A DNA stretch of 64,000 bases from Paenibacillus sp. E222 (GTDB taxonomy: Bacteria; Bacillota; Bacilli; Paenibacillales; Paenibacillaceae), in the NCBI RefSeq assembly GCF_013401555.1, contig NZ_CP058552.1, positions 558,001 to 622,000 on the forward strand, read 5' to 3'. Shown here in pieces: positions 9,753 through 18,095 of the stretch (the stretch's first letter is position 1; each line of letters starts with the position of its first letter). Below the pieces are notes generated by a model. The model saw only the letters and a program-made list of their open reading frames with translations. It was not told where the DNA came from and searched no databases. The translations under genes and the position numbers were made by a program.

Positions 9753-10055
9753 CTAGAATCGACGCGGCAGCAAGTGCTCCAAAATCGACTTCAAATCCCG
9801 ATCTTCCTTATAAACCTCTTCCCCGGTATCGAGCTCCGTTACCCGGATATAATCAAAATTCATCGACGCATCCACAGGTTTGAACAACAATTGGCTCTCG
9901 TCTTCCAAACGTACGTTGAATCCCATATCCTTAAACATCGTTGTTAGCTGGCTATTTGCCGGTTCCTGACCTTGCCCTACCATAATCAACCCTCTAAGAC
10001 TTTTACGTTCCTGAGGTTGCGGATAAATGACCTGAAAGTGTACAATGCATTCCAT
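9753..10055 (-). CDS. Hypothetical protein
   Basis: Unrecognised 100-residue soluble protein, beginning MECIVHFQVIYPQ. It has no membrane segment. A G-x-G-Q turn (IMVGQGQEP), a central helix around TTMFKDMGF and a charged tail ending in EHLLPRRF are the only visible features. I set the start at the ATG at 10055 because the AAAGGGG site lies just upstream; the frame stays open for ten more codons but that site would then be inside the gene. Transcribed alone, divergent from the Nudix gene, with 79 bp between the two starts. Confidence 0.6.
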   Translation of the reverse strand: MECIVHFQVIYPQPQERKSLRGLIMVGQGQEPANSQLTTMFKDMGFNVRLEDESQLLFKPVDASMNFDYIRVTELDTGEEVYKEDRDLKSILEHLLPRRF

Positions 10056-10134
10056 AAGGTGGTTCCCCTTTCGTTTAAAACACACTTTGTGAAATTTTGA
10101 ACTTTAAAACTTGCTATATAAGGAGATACGTATC

Positions 10135-10818
10135 ATGACCCCAGAACGTTTCGACATTTACGACGATCAGCAAAATTGGATAGGTACAGAGCTGCGCAGC
10201 GTGGTCCATGCCGAGGGATTCTGGCACCGTTCATTCCACTGCTGGATCGTGCGGGACGAAGGTTCACAGCGGTTGGTTCTATTTCAGCGAAGACGGGATA
10301 TCAAGGATACCTTCCCCGGATGTTACGACATTACCGCAGCAGGGCATCTCACAGCCGGAGAACAGCTGCATGAAGCCAGTCGTGAGCTTGACGAAGAACT
10401 GGGCGTGCAAGCACCTTTTGAAACGCTGACCTACCTGTTGACGGCAAGACAGCAACTTGAAGGGCAGGTTCGCGGCGTACCTTTTATTGATCGGGAATTC
10501 AGCTCTGTCTTTGGACTGTGCTTGAACCAGCCTCTCGAAGCCTATACCTTGCAGGCAAGCGAGGTCGACAGCCTCTACGAAGTGCCTTTGGAAGACTTGA
10601 TTGCCTTGTTCCGTGGCGATATCCATGTGATTCAAGCCGCAGGAGTGCAAGCCGTGCAGTCAGTGTCCAATCAGATGGATCAGGCAAATCGAAACTCTGT
10701 TCCTCTCCCCGTTCAAACACGTCACATGCGCGAGATTAGAGCAGCCGAGTTCGTGCCACACGGTACGGAATATTATATCGATGTACTTGAAGCGTTAGTT
10801 CACTTGCGCAAAAACTAA
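10135..10818 (+). CDS. Nudix hydrolase
   Basis: Hydrolase of nucleoside-diphosphate-linked substrates, or a related housecleaning enzyme. The Nudix box is GHLTAGEQLHEASRELDEEL-G at about residues 72-92, with the catalytic REL-DEE core intact. It has six rather than seven residues between the first Glu and the Arg, a spacing seen in some YfcD-like members. The N-terminus (MTPERFDIYDDQQNWIG, then HRSFHCWIV, LVLFQRR) is also typical of that IPP-isomerase-like subgroup. The start ATG at 10135 follows AAGGAGATACGTATC; an upstream in-frame ATG at 10111 lacks such a site. Substrate cannot be told from sequence. Confidence 0.85.
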   Translation: MTPERFDIYDDQQNWIGTELRSVVHAEGFWHRSFHCWIVRDEGSQRLVLFQRRRDIKDTFPGCYDITAAGHLTAGEQLHEASRELDEELGVQAPFETLTYLLTARQQLEGQVRGVPFIDREFSSVFGLCLNQPLEAYTLQASEVDSLYEVPLEDLIALFRGDIHVIQAAGVQAVQSVSNQMDQANRNSVPLPVQTRHMREIRAAEFVPHGTEYYIDVLEALVHLRKN

Positions 10819-10953
10819 CCAATTTTGCCTATAACAAAGTTACGTTCATAGCTTCATTTTCTCAAAAATAGCATGAATTCATACCCTATTACATTAGCTC
10901 AACAGGGAACATTTGCTGTGATGAACATCACTGCTTCTGTTAACTAGCATGAA

Positions 10954-10979
10954 GAGGCGTCTGCCACATGGCAGCGCCT
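10954..10979. terminator. Hairpin between convergent Nudix and TrmB-type genes
   Basis: AGGCGTCTGCC (10954-10964) pairs with GGCAGCGCCT (10970-10979) around an ACAT loop, with one mismatch. The stem is strong but T-tracts are short on both sides, so termination is inferred mainly from its place between two converging genes. Confidence 0.4.
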
Positions 10980-11012
10980 GCTTCCTTTAAGCATGTATTT
11001 TGGAGTTCATAC

Positions 11013-11804
11013 TCACTCTGAAGGTACGGACCAATAACGTGCTGAGAGGTTTTCGTATCGAGTCCCGTAACGAGACTCCAGTTCATCCCCCATGTCTTGC
11101 TCCAGTTCATACAACACCAATTCCTGAGCAAAATGATTCAGCAGCAGTCCGGTCATGACCGGATGTTCTGTTACCATCGCTTGAGTGGCGCAAGATTCCC
11201 CGCGCATCCCTAACATACACCAACGACGATCGACCACTAAAGAGAACTTTCGGCCATTATCTGCTCCGTATGAGGGCAAACCAGGCCAAGGAGCTGGCTG
11301 ATCCATAATACCCTCTCCGCCATCACATGACCATAAAAGGCGCACACCTCGATCTTCAGCACGCTGCAAGTCTGCACGCAACAACTCCGCTTCCTCACGC
11401 CACACGTCCACCACAATCTCATGTTTGGCCTCAGCCAGTTCACGGCTTAGATTCTCAAATACATTTTTGTCGCCTTCAATGTTGTAAAAGACCGGCTTCT
11501 CCGGCTCATGCTGCGGCATACTGCTCTGCACATATTCAAGAGATGCACGCATCTGACTTGAGATCATGCTTGTCATCTCTTCAGGCTTCAAGACACTGTA
11601 CTTCGCAGGCTCACCAGCGCTGCAGCGCAGGAATCCCCGCTGTTCCAGCCGTTGCAGGGTGGCATATACATTGGAACGGGACACACCCAGCCTTTTTGCA
11701 ACCTCATATCCCGAGGCCGAACCTTGGCGAGCGAGTTCCACCATAATTTTAGATTCCATCTCGGTAAACCCCAGATGACGCAAATGATGCAGCAGTTGGT
11801 CCAT
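11013..11804 (-). CDS. TrmB-family transcriptional regulator
   Basis: DNA-binding regulator. Residues 1-75 form a TrmB-type winged helix: MDQLLHHLRHLGFTEMESKIM, then the recognition region ASGYEVAKRLGVSRSNVYATLQRLEQRGFL. A short coiled helix follows, and residues 105-215 resemble the phospholipase-D-like effector domain of TrmB proteins (ELAEAKHEIVVDVWREE, VRLLWSCDG). The start at 11804 is chosen for its GGGGGG site and for matching the domain start. Bacterial members are often regulators of sugar or stress genes, but the target here is unknown; the gene stands alone. Confidence 0.85.
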   Translation of the reverse strand: MDQLLHHLRHLGFTEMESKIMVELARQGSASGYEVAKRLGVSRSNVYATLQRLEQRGFLRCSAGEPAKYSVLKPEEMTSMISSQMRASLEYVQSSMPQHEPEKPVFYNIEGDKNVFENLSRELAEAKHEIVVDVWREEAELLRADLQRAEDRGVRLLWSCDGGEGIMDQPAPWPGLPSYGADNGRKFSLVVDRRWCMLGMRGESCATQAMVTEHPVMTGLLLNHFAQELVLYELEQDMGDELESRYGTRYENLSARYWSVPSE

Positions 11805-11877
11805 ATTCCCGTCCCCCCATGCTGTAAGCAACCAGCGCTGCCCCACAATGATTCAGCTGCGCGTCTACTGCATCAAA

Positions 11878-12669
11878 TCAGATCTGTTCTGCTCCGCAGC
11901 GTGGGCACCATTTCGAGCCTTTGGGCAGCTCTGCTGCACAAATCTGACAGTTCACCATTTCGCGTGGCACTTCGGTCTGTACGTCCACGGTGTTCACGAT
12001 TGGATTATTTTCTTTCCAGTACCGAATACGCTCATCCAGCTCCTGCTGGCGCTCACGCTCCCGTTGCATTTCTTCATCCCGACGGCGTTCCCACTCGGCA
12101 TCGAACGCTTCCTTTTCCTCTTGGGTAAACTCCGTACTGTTATACTCGGATTCGGTCTCCAGGTCCGCAATGGACGGAATCACCGTGTGATACGGCTCAG
12201 CTTCCTCCAGTTCCTCTTCAACTGGCGCATCGTAGATCGGTCGCTCCGGGCTGTGGGCCACGGCTGCTTCCTGTCTCGCAGGGCTTGTTCCTCCTACAGA
12301 TGCTGCTGCGGGTTTGAACTCACCCAACTTGCGTCCGCATTTCGGACAGAAGTTGGCATCCAGTGTAGCGACGTGTCCACACTCGCATAACCGCTCATTT
12401 TTCAGTTGTGCAATCTTGTTGCGCAGTCCATCGATCTCGTCCTGCAATTCATCGCACAGCCCCGATAGATCCACCATCTCTTTTTCGGCACGCGTCATGT
12501 CCTGTGCGCGATAACCTTCATAGAAGATACGACCCATATCTGTAAAATGGACTTCCTGTTCCTGCTGCAAGCCCACAATCTGATTATTAATTTTACCGAT
12601 TTCAACGGCGTGCTGGGCACGCTCTGTTGCTTTGTTTGCTCCGTTCTTAATTCGCTGAAGCAGTTTCAT
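11878..12669 (-). CDS. Zinc-ribbon, coiled-coil protein
   Basis: A 263-residue soluble protein of unknown function. Residues 1-95 are largely coiled coil (KIGKINNQIVGLQQEQE and ELQDEIDGLRNKIAQLKNE). Two zinc-ribbon knuckle pairs are present: CECG...CPKCG at about 95-113 and, at the C-terminus, CQIC...CPRCG at about 243-259. The middle is acidic and disordered, followed by a highly charged helix rich in E/R (EEMQRERERQQELDER). A scaffold or adaptor role is plausible. It is divergent from the UvrD-type helicase gene across a 342-bp gap. Confidence 0.75.
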   Translation of the reverse strand: MKLLQRIKNGANKATERAQHAVEIGKINNQIVGLQQEQEVHFTDMGRIFYEGYRAQDMTRAEKEMVDLSGLCDELQDEIDGLRNKIAQLKNERLCECGHVATLDANFCPKCGRKLGEFKPAAASVGGTSPARQEAAVAHSPERPIYDAPVEEELEEAEPYHTVIPSIADLETESEYNSTEFTQEEKEAFDAEWERRRDEEMQRERERQQELDERIRYWKENNPIVNTVDVQTEVPREMVNCQICAAELPKGSKWCPRCGAEQI

Positions 12670-13011
12670 GACTTCTCCTCCTCTGTCCCGTCAGAGTTGA
12701 ACCTTTTGATTCAACACCATTTGTTCCAAAACCCATTTTCATTTGATTTTTTATAGTATATAACTTATACGATATCATACCAAAAAGTTGCGAAATCTCG
12801 CGTGAATGCCCGTTTTCTGCCGATGCTGGATGAATTCGGGGGCTTTCGCCAGGACCATACGTTCGGGTATAATGAAGCTTTGGCCCTACTGATCCGCCTA
12901 CTTGGGCGGTTATCCCTATCATACCAATTTACAATGCGATTATGAAAAGGGCAAATGAATTACTTTTAAGCCGGGATAGTCCTATCCCTGAATGCATATA
13001 GAGGTGGATGA
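12670..13011. other. Divergent promoter region
   Basis: 342 bp without a gene, between the zinc-ribbon gene and the helicase gene. On the plus strand a perfect TATAAT is at 12868-12873 with no good -35 partner, and a purine-rich AGAGGTGG site precedes the helicase start. I see no riboswitch, repeat or terminator here. Confidence 0.45.
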
Positions 13012-15699
13012 ATGATGTTAAGTCCGAACTCAACGTTTTACCCCCGTCCGCTCGGGGTTACCCCGGCGGCATCCCTGCCCCAGTCCCCTTCAGCTCCGCT
13101 GGAGACCAGTAGGCAGCTCGTGGGCAGCGATGATCGGGATGCGCCTTATTTCCGCTCTCTGGAAGAGGTAGGCATCCGTCTGAACGGACCCCAGATCTCA
13201 GCGGTTCGCCACGGCAAAGGACCCCTGCTGACTCTCGCAGGAGCTGGCTGCGGCAAAACAACCGTACTGGCTGCACGTGCCGGCTACCTGATGGAGGTTA
13301 GTGGCGCTCAAGCGGGAAGCATCCTGCTGGTGACGTTCACGAACAAAGCTGCCACTGAGATGAAGGACCGCATCGCATCGCTGCCTGGCATTCGTCCCGC
13401 AGCCGCACGAGCGGTGCAGGCCCGTACATTCCACTCGTTCGCGTTGACGCTGCTGCGTCATTACGGCGTGCAGGAGGAGATTTTTGGCGAGTCCCGTGCG
13501 CAGCATACCGTGCTCAAAATGCTCCTGCGTCAGAATGGCATGAGTGAGGCTTTTCAGCCTGAGAGTCTGTTGGCCATGCTGTCTGCTTGGAAAATGCAAG
13601 GCTCAGAGACGAGCGATCTTCCCGAAAAATCACAGGAGGAACGGGATGCCAAACGTGTTCTCCTTGGTTATGAAGCCTGGAAGCGGGATCGCAACAAAAT
13701 GGATTTTGACGATATTTTGCTGCGAGCTGCCGCTCTGCTTCGTGATCCTGCTGTACTGGGGCCGCTTCAGCAGCGTTTTCAGTACATCATGGTCGATGAG
13801 TTCCAGGATACGAACAGTCTGCAATATGAAATTGTGCAAAAACTGGCTGCTGCCCACCGCAACCTGATGGTTGTGGGAGACGATGACCAGACGATCTATA
13901 CATTTAATGGGGCACGGCAGGAATCCATTTTGGAATTCGATAAAGTTTACCCCGGTGCACGCATCGTGACGCTGGATATCAACTACCGCAGCGATGCGCG
14001 TATTCTGGGACTGGGCAGTGAATTGGTCGCCCGGAACAAACGAAGACGTGACAAGCGGCTGCGCGCAGCCGGACATCGCGGAGATGCGCCACGGTTCGCA
14101 ACCCCCTCCAATGCCGAGGAAGAAGCAGCTTGGGTTGTTAACCAGTTGTGTCAGCAAGTTGAGGAAGGTTTGCATACGTATCGGGATATCGCAATCCTGC
14201 ACAGGACAGCCAGCAGCAGTCGGGCTATATTCGAGCAGCTTGTGTTGAAAGATGTGCCGTTTGTACAACACGGCGCTTCCCCGGTCTTCTATGACCAGTC
14301 ATTGATTCGACCGTTGATGGATCATATGCGCTTGTCTCTGAATCCACGTGCTGTAGATGCTCTGCCGAGTGCGCTGGGGCCTCTCTATGTATCCCGTGAT
14401 GCCGGACTGGAGTGGATTCAGCGCAGTGAAGAGCAGCAAGCGAAGAAATATCCGCTCATCCATCTGGCCAAATGGGACAAGCTGAAGCCTTTTCAGCAGG
14501 AACAGGTCAAGGAACGCATCAAGCTGATCAAATCACTGACGAAGCTGAAACCGGTGATCGCGATCCAGGAGATGCGCCGCCAGTTTTACGACAAGTATAT
14601 GGAAAGCGGTGATCCCAGCATCTTTACCCATTATAAGGAAACGATGTTGGAGACACTGGACGAATTCGAAGCTGCCGCCAAAAAATTCGAAACCGTTGAA
14701 GAGTTCATCCAATTCGCCGATGAACTCTCCCGCAGACACCGCGAGATGGAATCACTGCGCCGTTCACAGGACAGCGATGCAGTCCAACTGATGACCATTC
14801 ACCGGGCCAAGGGACTTGAATTCCCATGTGTATACTGGATCGGCGCCAGCGAAGGAATCGTGCCTCACAGCACGGCACTGCGGCAGGATATCCCTGAAGA
14901 CCAGAAGGCTGCTCTTACGGTGCAGCAGACAGATGCCGAACTGGATATGGCTCTGGAAGAGGAGCGACGTCTCGCCTATGTCGCAATCACACGGGCCAAA
15001 CAGTACTTATACATCACTTCTCCCGCCAGTCATCACGGAAAACCGGCGGACGTTTCCCGCTTTCTGCTCGAAGCCTTCGGCATGGAGGTACCGGATAAAC
15101 GCAAAAACCGCGAGGATGGCCAGACTGGCAATCACACGTCATACGGCAGTGGTAGCAGCAGCTGGAAGGGTAGCGGGAACACGAATGGTAAAGCTAACGG
15201 CAATGAGAGTAGAACTAGAAACGGAAATGCAGCATCCGTCCGTTCAGGATCGCGGCCGCAGGGACGGGATGCAATGAGTCCCGTTCAGCGTGGTTCAGAT
15301 CTACGAAGTGCAGGTCAGCGTAGCGCGATCCGTCAAAGTGATCGGCGTGATTTGGAAGTACTCGATGAACGAGACGAGGATCGTCTCAGTGAGCGGCGCG
15401 GCAGCGGGGTGATTCGCAATCACACGGCGTTCAGCACCACGGGTGTAAGTCAGGCCGCTTCGTCTTCATCAAACCGTTCTGGGTCGCATTCCTCAGGAAA
15501 GACAGAACGCACGGAGACCGTGGCAATCTGGAAGTGCAGCTCGTCCACCTGCAAAGCGTGGCTGCGCCAGAAACCGGATGGTTCTTCTGCCAATTCATCC
15601 AAAAAAGCGACCTCTGGTCCTCCGCCCTGTCCACTATGTTCAGGCACGATGGAGGCCGGTACACGGAAGGTTCCGGTAACTAGCCGGTTCGGAAGATGA
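13012..15699 (+). CDS. UvrD/Rep-family ATP-dependent DNA helicase with C-terminal zinc ribbon
   Basis: Superfamily 1A helicase unwinding DNA 3'-5' in repair or recombination. Visible motifs: Walker A GAGCGKTT at 77-84, motif Ia LVTFTNKAATEM, Walker B DEFQDT at 262-267, motif III GDDDQTIYTFNGA, motif IV NYRS, motif V LMTIHRAKGLEF at about 593, and motif VI EERRLAYVAITRA. Residues 1-45 are an unstructured Pro/Ser extension. After about residue 700 there is a long low-complexity Ser/Gly/Asn/Arg region, then a terminal zinc-ribbon-like module (WKCSSSTCKAW at about 838 and CPLC at about 875). PcrA usually ends in a Tudor-like domain that binds RNA polymerase; this tail is different. Start is ATG 13012 or 13015 after AGAGGTGG. 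Confidence 0.9.
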   Translation: MMLSPNSTFYPRPLGVTPAASLPQSPSAPLETSRQLVGSDDRDAPYFRSLEEVGIRLNGPQISAVRHGKGPLLTLAGAGCGKTTVLAARAGYLMEVSGAQAGSILLVTFTNKAATEMKDRIASLPGIRPAAARAVQARTFHSFALTLLRHYGVQEEIFGESRAQHTVLKMLLRQNGMSEAFQPESLLAMLSAWKMQGSETSDLPEKSQEERDAKRVLLGYEAWKRDRNKMDFDDILLRAAALLRDPAVLGPLQQRFQYIMVDEFQDTNSLQYEIVQKLAAAHRNLMVVGDDDQTIYTFNGARQESILEFDKVYPGARIVTLDINYRSDARILGLGSELVARNKRRRDKRLRAAGHRGDAPRFATPSNAEEEAAWVVNQLCQQVEEGLHTYRDIAILHRTASSSRAIFEQLVLKDVPFVQHGASPVFYDQSLIRPLMDHMRLSLNPRAVDALPSALGPLYVSRDAGLEWIQRSEEQQAKKYPLIHLAKWDKLKPFQQEQVKERIKLIKSLTKLKPVIAIQEMRRQFYDKYMESGDPSIFTHYKETMLETLDEFEAAAKKFETVEEFIQFADELSRRHREMESLRRSQDSDAVQLMTIHRAKGLEFPCVYWIGASEGIVPHSTALRQDIPEDQKAALTVQQTDAELDMALEEERRLAYVAITRAKQYLYITSPASHHGKPADVSRFLLEAFGMEVPDKRKNREDGQTGNHTSYGSGSSSWKGSGNTNGKANGNESRTRNGNAASVRSGSRPQGRDAMSPVQRGSDLRSAGQRSAIRQSDRRDLEVLDERDEDRLSERRGSGVIRNHTAFSTTGVSQAASSSSNRSGSHSSGKTERTETVAIWKCSSSTCKAWLRQKPDGSSANSSKKATSGPPPCPLCSGTMEAGTRKVPVTSRFGR

Positions 15700-15707
15700 G
15701 TTAGGTT

Positions 15708-15900
15708 TAACGAACCTAGCACACGCTATTTGCTCCGATTTGCGCAAAACTGAGGTGTAACGAATCATAGTGACCTTATTTCTTCAATGTTGACCGATTT
15801 TTAGGTTCGCACGTCCGTTTTTACCTAAATAAGGTCACTGAAGTTCGTTAAAATATGTAATCTTTGAGAATTAGTCTTTTAGTATGCGGTAGGTTCGTTA
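15708..15900 (+). repeat. Four-box intergenic repeat element, copy 1
   Basis: Boxes TAACGAAC (15708), TAACGAAT (15758), GTTCGTTA (15843) and GTTCGTTA (15893) form two inverted pairs. The spacings of 50, 85 and 50 bp are identical to those of the second copy at 46265-46457, and the sequence between boxes is clearly related in both. In this copy the centre carries a perfect 13-bp inverted repeat, AGTGACCTTATTT (15769-15781) and AAATAAGGTCACT (15827-15839), so it can fold into a long hairpin. It fills the gap after the helicase gene and has no coding potential. Confidence 0.85.
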
Positions 15901-15966
15901 ACGCTTGGAGCGAGAGGAGCATCCCTTTCGAGATAGCCCCTTTGCACAAATTAGAAGAGGTGAGTT

Positions 15967-16284
15967 ATGGAACTGGAAGCTGTAATTAAAGAGCGGATAC
16001 AAGAAAGATTCGATATATTACAAGAACTGTATACGATATGGTTTACTGAAAACCCTTCTTGTATCGTCCCCAAAAAAAGATTCTATCCGGATGCACACAT
16101 AGAGAGACAGAGAACGATCACATATTTATTGAACAAAGGATTTATTGTTGTAGATCCCGTAGAAAATGAACCGGAAATGGTTGCAGTGAGTATCACAGTT
16201 AATGGAATTGATTTTTTTGAACAAGGTCGTTTGGATGGCATAGGCAATGGATGGTCGGTTGTAACTGAGCACATTGATGAGTAA
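15967..16284 (+). CDS. Hypothetical protein, possible winged-helix fold
   Basis: Unrecognised 105-residue protein. Helical first half (IKERIQERFDILQELYTIW), then TITYLLNKGFIVVDPVENE, a strand, and ITVNGIDFFEQG. That last pattern (L-T-x-x-G-x-x-F-x-E) is common at the wing of small YjcQ-like winged-helix proteins, but I would not push this further. Start ATG follows AGAAGAGGTGAGTT. It lies after the four-box repeat and before a terminator, so it forms its own transcription unit. Confidence 0.6.
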   Translation: MELEAVIKERIQERFDILQELYTIWFTENPSCIVPKKRFYPDAHIERQRTITYLLNKGFIVVDPVENEPEMVAVSITVNGIDFFEQGRLDGIGNGWSVVTEHIDE

Positions 16285-16315
16285 GACGAAGGCAAACGAT
16301 AGCCATTCGTTTCAG

Positions 16316-16356
16316 GACGCTTCCTGCTGTTTATTAACAGTAGAAGCGTCTTTTTT
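16316..16356 (+). terminator. Intrinsic terminator
   Basis: GACGCTTC-CTGCTGT (16316-16330) and ACAG-TA-GAAGCGTC (16337-16350) form a strong hairpin followed by six T. It ends the unit of the 105-residue gene. Confidence 0.85.
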
Positions 16357-16380
16357 CCATTTTAGAATGGAGGTTGGATT

Positions 16381-16749
16381 ATGCAGGACGGCAAAAAGCA
16401 TTACTATGTATCGGTAACCCATAATCTTATTGAACAGACCAAGAACGAATCAACTCCGTTTGAAGTCATGGTGAACGATGAACAGTTAAATCGGCTGAAA
16501 GACCTGATGAAAGTGCTGGAGGATGAAGACGCCTATACACTGCAACGAGCTCCGGTACCCTACAAATCGGCGGATCATGACGAAGCAACAGAACAATTCT
16601 CAGATGGCATGACGTTGCTGTACACGTTTCTTTACGACCATGGCACTTCGGATACCCGGCAGGCGATTGAGAGCATGAATGTACTTTCACGGCTGCAAGA
16701 TACGGATTATGATGATCAAGGGTATGAGAACTCACCGCTGAATAAATGA
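16381..16749 (+). CDS. Hypothetical protein
   Basis: Unrecognised 122-residue acidic protein. It begins MQDGKKHYYVSVTHNLIEQ, which looks like a strand leading into a helix. A leucine-rich helix (LNRLKDLMKVLEDEDA) follows, and the second half contains a helix GMTLLYTFLYDHGT before an acidic, tyrosine-rich tail. No membrane segment or known motif. The ribosome binding site is GAATGGAGGTTGGATT. It lies between two terminators (16316 and 16761), so it is monocistronic and needs a promoter in the 24 bp gap or readthrough from upstream, which is odd. Confidence 0.6.
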   Translation: MQDGKKHYYVSVTHNLIEQTKNESTPFEVMVNDEQLNRLKDLMKVLEDEDAYTLQRAPVPYKSADHDEATEQFSDGMTLLYTFLYDHGTSDTRQAIESMNVLSRLQDTDYDDQGYENSPLNK

Positions 16750-16760
16750 ACTTTTTTATC

Positions 16761-16812
16761 AAAGACTTCCTCGCTCCGCCTGTCTGCTTCAGGAGTGGTG
16801 GGAGTCTTTTTT
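16761..16812 (+). terminator. Intrinsic terminator
   Basis: AAAGACTTCC (16761-16770) pairs with GGGAGTCTTT (about 16800-16809) and is followed by TTTTT. It closes the 122-residue gene. Confidence 0.75.
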
Positions 16813-16827
16813 ATAAATTTAACTCTA

Positions 16828-16866
16828 ATAGTATCATTATTGATACTATAAACCAAAAATGATACT
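16828..16866 (+). promoter_or_regulatory. Operator-like palindrome upstream of the alcohol dehydrogenase gene
   Basis: A perfect 9-bp inverted repeat ATAGTATCA-TTAT-TGATACTAT at 16828-16849, followed 10 bp later by a further half-site TGATACTA at 16859-16866. The position, about 75-110 bp upstream of the start codon, suits a repressor. The AGTATC/GATACT core resembles sites of HxlR/MarR-type redox or quinone sensors, but no such regulator gene is next door. Confidence 0.55.
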
Positions 16867-16939
16867 ACTGTTTATTTTTGATATTATGATATATGTTTAT
16901 ATATATACACTTATTTCTGCGAGGAGGATAACTATAGCG

Positions 16940-17980
16940 ATGGAAAACCCAATCATGATGAAAGCATTCGGATATTACGAACCCGGGCTAGAGACTGACA
17001 TACCGCCATTTCAGGAGGTAGAACTGGAGAAACCCAAACCTACAGGAAAGGATTTACTCGTTGAGGTGAAGGCGGTGTCTGTCAATCCGACGGATTGGAG
17101 GTCGCATCTTTCCAAACAACCGAACGACTTATCCCTGACTGTGCCTGGTCGTGATGTAGCGGGCGTGGTAGTGGACATCGGCTCCGATTGCCATTTGTTC
17201 AACGTTGGTGACGAAGTATATTATGCGGGGAGCAATATACGCCCAGGCGGACACAGTGAGTTTCATTTAGTAGATGAACGCATTGTCGGCAGAAAGCCGA
17301 AAAATCTGGATTTTGCCCAGGCAGCAGCTTTACCTCTGACAAGCCTTACGGCAGGAGAAGCTTTTTTTGAGCGCTTGGGCATTTCCAGGAATGCATCGGA
17401 TAACGAAGGCAATAGCATGCTTATTATCGGGGCAGCGGGAGGCGTCGGCTCGATCGCTACTCAATTAGCCAAGCTCGCTGGACTTCAAGTTATAGCAACT
17501 GCCTCTCGTCCCGAATCCGTCTCTTGGGCAAAATCAAACGGAGCAGACCACGTGATCAACCATCATCAACCATTTGGACCACAACTTAAAGATCTTGGAC
17601 TCGCTGGTGTACAATACATTTTCGTGCTAAATCATATAGATGAGCATATGGAACAGATGGCAGACGTTATTTTGCCTCAGGGGAAAATTTGCTCCATTCT
17701 ACCCTTCGAAAAACCACCCGAACTTCAAAAGTTATTCTCAAAAAGCGTAACGCTCGTCTGGGAAATGATGTTCACCCGCCCGATGTTCCAGACTGATGAT
17801 ATGATTGAACAGCATCTTCTGCTTAATGAAATCGCAGATCTGGTGGAGGCTGGCAAGATTCATACAACGATGGCAGAACGGATTGAACCCATTAATGCAG
17901 CTAACCTGCTGGAAGCCTACCGAAAAAGTAAATCGGGCACTGCGATTGGCAAAATCGTGTTGGAAGGGTTCGAAAAATAA
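16940..17980 (+). CDS. Zinc-binding alcohol dehydrogenase family (quinone oxidoreductase-like) protein
   Basis: Medium-chain dehydrogenase/reductase of the ADH family-1 branch, NADPH-dependent. N-terminal GroES-like part contains LLVEVKAVSVNPTDWR and PGRDVAGVVVDIG; the Rossmann part has the nucleotide loop IGAAGGVGSIATQLAKLAG near residue 160. The structural and catalytic zinc cysteines of classical ADHs are missing, as is normal for the zeta-crystallin/quinone-reductase side of the family. I place the start at ATG 16940, 12 bases after GGAGGA; the frame is open further upstream, but only over the AT-rich promoter. Monocistronic, with an operator-like palindrome upstream and a terminator at 18022. 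Likely detoxifies quinones or enones. Confidence 0.87.
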   Translation: MENPIMMKAFGYYEPGLETDIPPFQEVELEKPKPTGKDLLVEVKAVSVNPTDWRSHLSKQPNDLSLTVPGRDVAGVVVDIGSDCHLFNVGDEVYYAGSNIRPGGHSEFHLVDERIVGRKPKNLDFAQAAALPLTSLTAGEAFFERLGISRNASDNEGNSMLIIGAAGGVGSIATQLAKLAGLQVIATASRPESVSWAKSNGADHVINHHQPFGPQLKDLGLAGVQYIFVLNHIDEHMEQMADVILPQGKICSILPFEKPPELQKLFSKSVTLVWEMMFTRPMFQTDDMIEQHLLLNEIADLVEAGKIHTTMAERIEPINAANLLEAYRKSKSGTAIGKIVLEGFEK

Positions 17981-18021
17981 ACGTACATCCGTTTTGTCTG
18001 ATCACGATCAGTGAATCCACC

Positions 18022-18068
18022 AAAGGGTGTTGTCTCTCCAAAGATAAGATGGAGAAACAACACCCTTT
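18022..18068. terminator. Bidirectional terminator between convergent genes
   Basis: AAAGGGTGTTGT (18022-18033) pairs with ACAACACCCTTT (18056-18067), with an inner CTCCA/TGGAG stem. Both flanks are A/T-rich; it lies between the converging dehydrogenase and Gfo/Idh genes. Confidence 0.8.
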
Positions 18069-18095
18069 AATACCACATTAAATTCTACCTCTATA

